Below, in pieces: positions 19,985 through 27,780 of a stretch of DNA of 27,780 nucleotides. Numbering within the stretch: position 1 is the stretch's first letter; every line of letters begins with the position of its first letter. Location: positions 7,115-34,894 of the forward strand of contig NAOQ01000569.1 of assembly GCA_002751075.1 (NCBI GenBank). The letters run 5' to 3'. This DNA comes from Ichthyophonus hoferi. Its lineage: Eukaryota > Opisthokonta > Ichthyosporea > Ichthyophonida > Ichthyophonidae. The position numbers were made by a program, and so were the translations under genes. Below the pieces are notes generated by a model. The model was not told the DNA's origin and ran no database searches. It saw nothing but the letters and a program-made list of their open reading frames with translations.

Positions 19985-20245
19985 TTCACTGCCCCTCAGT
20001 CTGAACCACTTGGAACTTTGGAACCTCAGAGAGTTAAACATGCCATTAGAGCACATGACAAGATGCAGTGGATCCTTATAATACAAATAGAGATTTCCAT
20101 GCTCAATGAATATGCCTTATAAACTTTGGCTAAATGAACACAGGTGGGAAATATTGTCCTGAATAGCCTGTAGGTATTCCATAAAAAATATGATGCCCAA
20201 GAATAAGTTGTTGGACACAGGGCATGCTTGGGGGAAAAAGGCCCC
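19985..20245 (+). mobile_element. Ty1/copia fossil fragment, start of the RT region
   Basis: Plus-strand frames resemble the part just upstream of the copia RT core, including an M-Q-x-E-I-type segment and a following x-x-W-V-F-type strand. The same part occurs in the opposed fossil at about 19360-19560, so the two fragments face away from each other. Broken and short. Confidence 0.55.
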
Positions 20246-20947
20246 AAAAAAATAGAGCATCGACTACTATGGCATTCTAAGTCCTGTGTGTTATTATTTA
20301 TTTATGGGTAAGTAACACCATATTCAATCCCATTCCTCAAGGTTACAAGTTAACATATACTCAATTTCACAAAATTTCAACGCACCAAATTGCCAAATGT
20401 GATTAGTTCTCTCTGCATAATGGCATGGCTGTAACACATAAACTATTTCAAGGAGTCTATTATTGATTTTTTTTTATTTCTTATTTATTTTTGTTGTCTA
20501 TTTATTCAAGTTTCTTATTTTTGATTGTTTTATAACTGTATAATCATTGCTAAATGTAAGGTCATACTCTTGTAACTTGATTAGTACAGCCACAACCTTG
20601 TGCAAATCAATTTATTCTGACCAATAGCTTAAACCCTTATATTACTTTTCTTTACACTGGTGTCATGGGGACGTCAAATAGGATGTCTTTATTTCAATTA
20701 CTGGCCATTATATATGATGTCTAATCAGAAGCCCTCATGCAAATAAAAACAACGAGTATTAGAAAAAAATTCTTCTGCAATGCAGAAAGAACTGATTTAT
20801 AAGTAAATATGTGAGTATCATTGCTTTAAATTTTTTAATAAATGTATTCTGTAGGTGCATTGAAGCTACAAAAGGATTACTTCATGAATTGTAATTTCCT
20901 TAAAACTTGAAACTAATTAGGATATTCCAAATTAATTATAACGGCAA
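20246..20947. other. Gene-free region with a palindromic motif
   Basis: AT-rich, no exon recognised. Contains TTCTGCAATGCAGAA (20773-20787), near-perfectly palindromic around a central base and repeated at 23128-23146. Confidence 0.4.
20757..20787. repeat. Left arm of a distant inverted repeat
   Basis: GTATTAGAAAAAAAT followed by TCTTCTGCAATGCAGAA. The reverse complement of 23128-23159 reads GTATTAAAGAAATCCTTCTG followed by CA. The arms are 2.3 kb apart and enclose an R3 repeat and a copia fragment. Confidence 0.45.
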
Positions 20948-21245
20948 TGTTACAAGATCGTTAACCACCCAATGAATTAAATTTTAATAAAAGTCCAGAT
21001 AACAAGTTTAATAATTGTAGTCCAAAGTTAGTTAATTTCAAAATAATTTTTAATTGCATAATATGTTTTCAGCTCAGTAAATTGCTTTTTCAATACATAA
21101 TAGGTAAGCAGTTCCATCAATAGGTAGCTAGCTAAAAGAGCCATTCTAGGAAGAAAATATGACTATTGATTTATTAAGATGAAATGAGAAAAGTATAAAG
21201 ACAAACTGCAATCAATAATAAAGCCCTTGGTTATTCCACTCATAC
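20948..21245 (+). repeat. LTR-like repeat R3, copy 2
   Basis: Begins TGTTACAAGATCGTTAACCACC and shares long blocks with 13092-13380, such as GGTAAGCAGTTCCATCAATA (21104-21123), AGCTAGCTA and the AAGTATAAAG / CAATAATAAAG pair near 21191-21224. It is followed within about 170 bases by an unrecognised open frame. Confidence 0.6.
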
Positions 21246-21367
21246 ATTGACGATACTTATGGAAAATACGAAGTTCTCGTAAAGATATACAAAAAGATTT
21301 TTTATTTTGCATTTAATTATATATATTATGTATATATATAATATATATACTAATACACATAGTTATT

Positions 21368-21919
21368 GTGATATCTAATTTAGCACTGGCTCTCGTAAAC
21401 AATAACCAATGTTCAAATTGCACACCTACACAGGGGCCTGAAAATTGCTTACTGACATTAGATAGCGATGATAGTTTTTATTTACATATTAACATAGCCC
21501 TACTTAATGACCGATCACAATGTGCAATTTTTACACTTGCACCAAAGCGCATCAAAGCATCTATCCTTTCTACATTAGAACAAAGACACAATCATTACGA
21601 TCATTTACCTAGAGAATTGGTATACGGGCTTTCAGAAAATCCTCCAGTACAACTACTGAGTCTTAAAGAGAGTTCTAATCAAGCAGCTATTACTTATACT
21701 GGTCAAACAACAATAATAACTATCAGTTATATAATTGAATATCCCAACAGCTGTGCTCCAGTCCTTAGAACTAACACAAATTTTGATAGGCAATTATTAT
21801 TCAAGATAGTTGAAGACTCAGTGAAGATGAATGCCAATGTTAAGCAGGTTTGTGCAGAAGACCAGCATTTAGTCAGCACCATGGAGACTATTCCCCAAGT
21901 AAGGGCACTCACACATTAA
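21368..21919 (+). mobile_element. Unrecognised repeated reading frame, family U copy 1, probably carried by an LTR element
   Basis: An open frame of 183 residues lying between an R3 LTR-like repeat and a copia RT fragment. Its first third shares a pattern with two other places in the window: E-N-C-x-L near residue 27, Y-L-H near 39, then C-A-I-x-T-L-A-P-K near 53-61. It has several cysteines but no catalytic motif I can name, and no clear membrane span. Position suggests the leading (gag-side) part of an LTR element, but it does not look like a standard copia gag. It may instead be a host exon spread by such elements. Confidence 0.4.
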
Positions 21920-21959
21920 GCCCCTTCAACTATTATAAGTTTTAATGCATAATATTGTT

Positions 21960-22830
21960 ACTAAGACAGCCCTTAGAAAATACAAAACCAAGTTAGTGAT
22001 ATAAGGCAATGGTGAGCACCCAGACCAGTACCAGGTTATTTCCTGTCCAGGGTCAACTTTAACTAGGATTCATGTGGTGTTATATTTGACAGTAAATTTA
22101 GATCTTTATTTAATTCAGGCTGATGTGGCCCAGACTTTCTTGAATGGGCAGCTCATTTATTATTGGCAACCAGAGGGCGTCACAAATCCCAATTTTCCAT
22201 CCCATGCTTGGAAATTATCCAAGAGTTTGTATGATTTTATATCCTTACCCTTTTGTGGTATGCAACACACTCCTCTTTTCCTAATTCTCTTGGGTTATAC
22301 AAGAATTATTTAAATGCATGTATTTTCACATGTGGAGGCGCTGACACCACAATAATAATATGTGGTTATGTTCATTTGACCTACAAAAGGGAGGATGGGC
22401 TTTAGTTCATGAATATTTTGCATGCACATTACAAGATGGGGGTTATGGGGACTCCATGGTCATATCCTGGTTTAACGGTTTTTGGTGTTAAATTGTGGAT
22501 CTATCAAGACTTACATAGGTAACGTTTTTCATATAATAACTGGCAGTTTCAAGGGTGGGGATGTACTCCCTAAAAGGTGTTTTAGGTATCTGTTGCTGGC
22601 AACTTTTCAGTACAACCACAAGGACATACATAAACTTATCAACAAGATTGTGTACATCTCTATGATGGAGTTACGTCTTTGGTGTATGCATTCTGCTAGG
22701 CCAGATTTAAGTTACTTTTTTGGTCTCCTTGGTCCATTTTTAAGTGCACCACATGAAGGACACATGAAAATAATACAGTGGGAATTACATACATTTGAGA
22801 TAAACTTAATTTATATTCAGAGGATGAGTT
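21960..22830 (+). mobile_element. Ty1/copia retrotransposon fossil, reverse transcriptase to RNase H part
   Basis: Plus-strand frames show a strong copia RT segment: L-I-Q-A-D-V-A-Q-T-F-L-N-G-Q-L, then W-K-L-S-K-S-L-Y-D-F, then further on a degraded S-A-R-P-D-L-S-Y segment typical of the copia RNase H lead-in. It is broken in several places. It is not the same copy as 18541-19560, which lies on the other strand. No clean LTR pair could be assigned. Confidence 0.8.
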
Positions 22831-23482
22831 GATGTTAGTATGGTGCAGCCGTCATTCTTGCTGCACATTTGCATTAGACTGGTAGTCCATTTGGCTTTCC
22901 TGGCCTAGCCTTGCTTTCTTACTACCATTGAGAGGTGCCTCGTCTGACATGATCAAGTAGCAATATTTTGGTACTCTATGTATGATTCACTTATGTCTAG
23001 ATGAATTACAACGTATATTAAAATGTAAGAGCAAGCAATTTCTTTTCTTGTATTTATAATTTAAAATTTTAATTTTTAATAACTACTAATTATATAGTCA
23101 ATGCAACTTGGTTTTGGCTTGTAGCCTCCTTCTGCAATGCAGAAGGATTTCTTTAATACTAGATTTCCTAGATTTTAAATAGAAAGCAAGCTTCCAATTA
23201 GTAATTTTATATAGACACCAGTAATCCACATAATATTTTGTAAGACCATCAACTCCAAAGAACAAATAATACAACCACAATTGGCTGGCTACAAATGGCC
23301 CATGAAATGATTGATCCAATATTACTTGTGTGAATGACGTTCTTAATCAAATAATATAATTTATCAGTATAGATTACCAGAATGTGAATGATTTGACAAA
23401 TGAAAGGCATTAGAAAAACTTTGCCTAAATTAGAACACATATATTATACCAATTGGAGAAATTAAGGGCAGGTTATGATGAT
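22831..23482. other. Retroelement debris, no gene
   Basis: AT-rich sequence after the copia fragment. The minus-strand open frames here have no family signature. The palindromic CCTTCTGCAATGCAGAAGG lies at 23128-23146. Confidence 0.35.
23128..23159. repeat. Right arm of a distant inverted repeat, with a palindromic core
   Basis: CCTTCTGCAATGCAGAAGG is palindromic except for its central base, and is followed by ATTTCTTTAATAC. It is the inverted partner of 20757-20787. Confidence 0.5.
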
Positions 23483-23640
23483 GAAATTCTAGCAGGTCTC
23501 ATAGGATTCCTGTGAATTGCATTAACCAATAAGAATCTAGCCTATTTCCATTTGTATACAAATGTGGAATGTAGTTATATTGACATCAACAATGAACAAG
23601 AAGTGCAAAAAAGATAAAAGGAATGTAGCCAACTAATAAA
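23483..23640 (+). repeat. Diverged partial copy of repeat R4
   Basis: Shares AATTCTAGCAGGTCTC, GTGAATTGCATTAACCAATA and a following CTATTTCCATTTxTA-type block with the R4 copies at 25941 and 12012, in the same order. More diverged than those. Confidence 0.5.
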
Positions 23641-23691
23641 GACATGAATAATGACGTACAAACCACTATAAGCAAAGCTCTGTATGAGAAT

Positions 23692-24050
23692 CTATAATAG
23701 CTCTACAAATTGCCCACTATTATTTGTGATTTCTAATTGGTTTTTGTGAACACTCGTTGATTTTTCTGAAATAACAGTAGTAATAGCTAATTGACCTGAT
23801 CTACTTTTTATAAAAGACAACATTAAAGAAGACATATATATTGGCTCTATCTCTAGATATCTATTAGGATTATTCTCAGCTATTACTGAAAGAGTGATTC
23901 CCACTTTAGTTTGTTTAGGTGCGATAGTGCTTATCTCACAGTGTATACAATCAATAAGAGTTGCTATACTACTATGCAAATAATAACTATTATTAATATT
24001 TAATGCTAGTATGCAGTTCTCTGACTTTTGAAAAGATGGGAAATCTGAGC
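23692..24050 (-). mobile_element. Unrecognised repeated reading frame, family U copy 2
   Basis: The minus-strand frame contains the same pattern as 21368-21919: E-N-C-I-L, then Y-Y-L-H, then C-E-I-S-T-I-A-P-K. It follows an R4 LTR-like repeat (24402-24162) on the same strand, as copy 1 follows R3. A pyrimidine-rich tract ending in AAAAG just upstream could be a splice acceptor. Its function is unknown. Probably a fossil carried by an LTR element. Confidence 0.4.
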
Positions 24051-24161
24051 ACTAATTATTATATGTGATTGCTAATGGTAGACTAGAAATTACAATAACG
24101 CTGTGATGGTTAAAGATATACATTTACATATGGTGCAAAGTTTAGTGTGTGATATAAGTAC

Positions 24162-24402
24162 TTTGTATTTTTGCCAGTGGTCTGTATATGTGTGAACGGC
24201 CAAACCTTTATTAGTTGTTTCTGTTTTTATTTATACTTTTTCAATCTTTATCGTGCATGTTAATTACAGTTAACACATATATAGTTGTATTCATTATTGT
24301 AAATGGGACTGATTGTAAATATTATTATTGGCTAATCCAATTCATGATAGGTCACAGAGACCCACTAAAAATGCCTGATCTTATCGTAATACTTAAATAT
24401 TA
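24162..24402 (-). repeat. LTR-like repeat R4, inverted copy
   Basis: Near full-length partner of 25941-26189, on the opposite strand and clearly alike along its length. It has TATAAATAAAAACAG (TATA-like) close before CTAATAAAGG (poly(A)-like). The two copies are about 1.5 kb apart and enclose family U copy 3. Confidence 0.7.
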
Positions 24403-24749
24403 TGGTGTCCTTATTTCAATGATCAATTAACCAATTTTCTCATTGATGTAAAAGTATTTATATATTGCATACTATGTATTAACGGGATTGATCTACTTAT
24501 TATAGACGGTATTAAATTAATTAAATAAGACTAATCACTGCATTACCACTTGCTGTCAGGTCTTTGGCCAAACTTTGTGTTCATTCACCGTTAACAATCT
24601 TGTAACACTTTGCATTTCTTACTAGTTTGTTAACAATATTCCATATATATTATCATTGAGGGCTAGAAGATACTTGGCTTATATTTTATGATTATCATAT
24701 TTTATTGTAATATTTAGTTCTTTATTAGCACAGCTAATGTTCTGATATT
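24403..24749. other. Gene-free, with a short inverted fragment of the R3 start
   Basis: CGTTAACAATCTTGTAACA (24590-24608) is the inverted R3 start. No other feature was recognised. Confidence 0.4.
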
Positions 24750-25070
24750 TCTCCTATCAAGAATACAGGGAACCATTTAGTTACTTTTGATAGTAATAAT
24801 TTTCATTATGTACACCCAGCCTTAATATCTCTTAATAATCAATCACACTGTGCTATTGCTACAATTGCACCCAAATACATTAAGGCAGTAGTCTCTCCTG
24901 AATTTGTAAAAGAGTACTTCAGACAATTAGAGATAGAACCTTCAACCATTTCAAATTCACCTCAATTTTCTATTGAAAGCAGATCAGAGCTAAGTAATAC
25001 ACCTATTATTAGCTTAGCAACGTGTACGCATAAACAAAAAATTAACTGGAGCACCCAAAGCCTGTAGATA
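24750..25070 (+). mobile_element. Unrecognised repeated reading frame, family U copy 3
   Basis: The plus-strand frame (no ATG needed) has N-x-L-V-T-F-D-S-N-N, Y-V-H, then S-H-C-A-I-A-T-I-A-P-K, the same order as copies 1 and 2. A pyrimidine-rich tract with ATCAAG just before it could be a splice acceptor. Near its end, GGAGCACCCAAAGCCTGTAG (25051-25070) resembles GGAGACTCCGAAGCTTGTGG (13522-13541), which follows R3 copy 1. It sits between the two R4 copies. Function unknown. Confidence 0.4.
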
Positions 25071-25291
25071 AGTTCCTAGAAGTACAAGGGAAATATATAT
25101 AAATTGCTCAAAGTTGTTGTATTTTTGTAAAATGTGAGTAGAGTTTTAGCGCCGTAGTATATAATAAAAGGGAACGGAAATGTACGCAGTCTCCTAGAAA
25201 CAGTATATAGAGACATGAAGATTATAATAATAGTATAGAGTATGCGTAGCATGTATTTTCAGTCTGGTCTGGCCAATATTAAGAAGTCCAA
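25071..25291. other. Spacer with no gene
   Basis: AT-rich, no exon recognised. Confidence 0.35.
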
Positions 25292-25592
25292 AACCTAATT
25301 AAACAGGCAATGCCTTTATTTATGTGTGTTTGTTTCACACCCCACCCCACGGTGTCGCAACTATCTGCGACGAGGGCCTTTATTATTATGAACTTTTCTT
25401 TTCTTTTATACTTGCTTCTCAACATATATTGAGTCTTTAGTTTTGCTATCTTGTTGGTGTAACTTACAGATGTTCTATTAACGAATCAATCTATCACGTT
25501 GGAAAGATATTACGTAACTAATCAATCCTGAGCAACTTAATTTTAAGTACTTACGACTTAAAACTACAATCGCGATTAACAATCTTGTAACA
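25292..25592 (-). repeat. LTR-like repeat R3, inverted copy
   Basis: On the minus strand it starts TGTTACAAGATTGTTAATCG. It shares TCAGGATTGATTAGTTACGT, TCCAACGTGATAGATTG and AGTATAAAAGAAAAG then AATAATAAAGG with the other R3 copies. After the poly(A)-like site lies the fold GTCGCAGATAGTTGCGAC (25354-25371). Confidence 0.6.
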
Positions 25593-25940
25593 TAAATTTA
25601 TATACTATTTTGACTTAGTATAAATTAAGCAGCTTATTGGTAAGTGCTGATATCACTAGTGCCGTAAAAAGTTACAAGGTGTAGGTGCTATTGATCATAC
25701 TAAAGTGAACTGCCGAATATTGCAACCGTGTCAATCAATTCACTAGAGTAAGATCTTATGTCTACCAATAAGTGTACAGCTATTAAACAATTCTAAATAA
25801 CTAAATTAGCAAATAACCAAATCTCCAATAAATAAATAAATTAATAAATAAACTCCTGGAATTGGTCTGCGTGTTGCAGTATGAACACTTACATCAATGA
25901 GAAAATTGGCTAATTTGCCATCTAAATGAGAACGCAATAG
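25593..25940. other. Spacer with no gene
   Basis: AT-rich. Contains an AATAAATAAATTAATAAATAA run at about 25827-25850. No exon recognised. Confidence 0.4.
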
Positions 25941-26189
25941 TATTTAAGTATCACAGTTAAGATCAGACAATTCTAGTGGGTCTCTGTGACCTATCGTGAA
26001 TTAGATTAGCCAATAATAATATTTACAATCAGTCCCATTTACAATAATGAATACAACTATACAAGTTTTAACCACAATTGACATGCACGATAAAGATCGG
26101 TAAAATATAAATAAAAACAGAAATGATTAATAAAGGGCCCCTGGCACGCCTGCTTGCACATACGAGGTGACAGTGGCAAAAATACAAAA
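25941..26189 (+). repeat. LTR-like repeat R4, direct copy (3' flank of the Kazal locus)
   Basis: Partner of 24162-24402. Shares TAAGATCAG, GGGTCTCTGTGACCTATC, TTACAATCAGTCCCATTTAC and the TAAATAAAAACAG ... TTAATAAAGG pair. Its right end (CAGTGGCAAAAATACAAA) stops about 13 bases from the Kazal stop codon. Confidence 0.7.
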
Positions 26190-26202
26190 GCACTCGTAGC
26201 AC

Positions 26203-27361
26203 TCAAAACTTTTTATTTATGTGTTGCAAGTTTTGGTGATGTATACAATAACCCTCGTGGACCATATCGATTAGGCCTGATTTACTCTGGCATGAACGGC
26301 GTCATAGGTAGCATGCATTGTGATAGGTTTTGTCATCTGATCTACACACGGGTTTTCTAGTATATAAACAGACTATACGTTTGAAGCATTCACATGGACG
26401 CTTGCCAACTATTTTGATATTATCCTCTGGATTAATGCATGAAGCGCGTTCTAGTTGGCATGCATTGGGATAGGTTTTGCCATCTGATCCACACACGAGT
26501 TTATTAATATTTGGACAGGGTTCAGGATCGAGGCATTCACATGGACGCTCGCCAACTATCTTGATATTGTCTTTTGGATTAATGCATGAAGCGTGTTTTA
26601 GTTGGCATGTATTGGGATAGGGTTTGCCATCTGATCCACACACGGGTTCATTAATATTTGGACAAACGATATCCAGGCATTCATATGGAAGCTCGTTAAC
26701 TGTCTTGATATTGTTCTCTGGATTAATGCACAAGTCACGTTTTAGATGGCATGCATTGACATAGGTTTTTGCCATTTGATTCACACATGGTTTTTTAAAT
26801 ATTTGGACAGGTGAAAGTGCATTTACATGCTAAATTATGTTTTAATTCAATATCTTCCTTTGGACTAGTACATGAAGTGTGTATTACTTGGCATACATTG
26901 CCATAGGGTTTACCATTTGTTGCACACACGGGTGTATAATAATCTAGACAGGGTTTGAGATCGAAGCAATGACATGAACGGTAGCCAATTATCGTGATAT
27001 TGTTCTTTTGATTACCGCATGAAGCGCGTTTTAGTTTGCATGCTTTGGGATAGGTTTTGCCATCTGATTCACACACGGGTTATTTAATATCTAGTGGACA
27101 GGGTTCGTCGACGTCGCAATTATAGACAGGCGCAAAAGCGGGAAATACTTCAGTAGACTCGCAGATGCCCTCATGAAGGACATCAATTTGCTAGTTCTTG
27201 GTACAGGCTGTATATCTCAGCTGGCATAAATCTCTATATGTTTGACCATCAGAACCACAGACGGAGACTGGATATGGATTCAATAGACTACCAACACTAC
27301 ATTGTTCCAGCGACCCCAAACAGAGAGCAGAGGTTACGAGAGCAGTTACAAAACCCGACAT
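26203..27361 (-). pseudogene. Secreted multi-Kazal serine protease inhibitor, seven domains, interrupted
   Basis: ATG at 27361; a terminal TGA at 26203-26205. A weak signal peptide (about 20 residues) precedes seven Kazal domains. Each has the V-C-G-S-D-G-K-T-Y-type core, an N-x-C-x-L segment and a final C-E-C or C-H-C. Kazal domains block serine proteases through a loop after the second cysteine; the P1 position there is Asn in domains 4-6, Leu in 2, Asp in 3 and Tyr in 7. The domain-1 loop is longer and atypical. In-frame stops at 27191-27193, 27080-27082, 26795-26797 and 26302-26304, and one extra base in the A run at 26764-26773, break the frame. The length, a multiple of three plus one, agrees with one insertion. 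Most cysteines survive, so decay is probably recent. Errors in the assembly are the alternative. Confidence 0.8.
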
Positions 27362-27735
27362 TATTAATATATGAAATAATCCAGTAGATTATGATTATGG
27401 ATTCAGTTTCTAAGCTATTTATGTATATTGTGAATGGAAAAGTAAATTGCTCATTCAATGACATTCTAATTCTTTGCAACCAATTAATTGCAAAGAGCTT
27501 TTCCCAGCTAACGACAAAATAAATGCGTTATATAGTCACATCATACCATATTATGTCATCTATCACGTAGTAAAGAATATGCGAAAACAAAGTTCAATCA
27601 ACCTCTTCTGAATTCCAGACTTTTGAATGTGTGATAAATAGGCCTTCAATTTCTTGACAAGTAGTGTAAACATAATAACTGTGATCCAAGACTGGTTGAG
27701 TATAGGACAATTCCTACACAGACTAATTACTGATC

Positions 27736-27736
<1 letters not shown>
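27362..27736 (-). promoter_or_regulatory. Upstream region of the Kazal locus
   Basis: A TATATAAC on the minus strand (about 27527-27534), roughly 165 bases before the ATG, is a candidate TATA box. The overlapping 60-residue open frame (27479-27297) is in another frame and has no family signature. Nothing else was recognised. Confidence 0.3.

Positions 27737-27780
<44 letters not shown>
27737..27780. repeat. Poly(A) run at the window edge
   Basis: Forty-four uninterrupted A bases up to the last base. It could be a microsatellite, the tail of a retroposed copy, or an assembly edge artefact. What follows cannot be seen. Confidence 0.9.

Noticed and set aside
26302-26784. Idea that the in-frame stops of the Kazal locus are removed by introns or recoded
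   Set aside because: The stops fall inside or right next to domains, no splice sites frame them, and the three stop codons used are all different positions of ordinary codons. Decay or sequence error is simpler.

Overview
The window looks like a fragment of an AT-rich animal nuclear genome. Spliced genes with GT-AG introns of about 270 to 1000 bases sit among decayed LTR-type retroelements and simple-sequence arrays. No tRNA, rRNA, CRISPR array or bacterial-style operon was seen. The gene set (NAA80-type actin acetyltransferase, TXNDC12-type ER thioredoxin, WT1/EGR-type zinc-finger factor, multi-Kazal protein) is metazoan. Compactness and base composition fit an early-branching animal such as a demosponge, but that placement is inference.

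The four recognisable host genes are all on the minus strand. From left to right: (1) 2642-4591, a five-exon NAA80 orthologue with the family's polyproline stretch; (2) 7754-10706, a four-exon TXNDC12/ERp18-like protein with signal peptide, CxxC site and a C-terminal HAEL; (3) 14535-15362, a single-exon protein with three C2H2 fingers closest to WT1 fingers 2-4 and an N-terminal eh1-like Groucho motif; (4) 26203-27361, a secreted protein of seven Kazal domains that is now interrupted and looks like a pseudogene. For genes 1 and 2 the exons were joined by reading splice sites and phases by eye; all phases agree and both proteins have near-normal family lengths.

Between them: 1-2270 is mostly anonymous AT-rich DNA with one exon-like patch; 2273-2625 and 5940-6307 are two copies of one LTR-like repeat bracketing gene 1; 3400-5400 is dominated by TATAA-type and ACAT/CCAT-type arrays; 5586-5820 has a striking cluster of CGATTA motifs; 7214-7374 is a long imperfect hairpin. 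From about 11.8 to 13.7 kb and 16.3 to 26.2 kb the sequence is a graveyard of dispersed repeats, three Ty1/copia reverse-transcriptase fossils, and three diverged copies of an unrecognised reading frame, two of which clearly follow LTR-like sequence. The last 44 bases are an uninterrupted A run at the window edge.

The host genes do not form an obvious pathway. Two themes recur: introns of genes 1 and 2 contain degraded copies of their own neighbouring exon edges, and three of the four genes end within 20 bases of a repeat copy.
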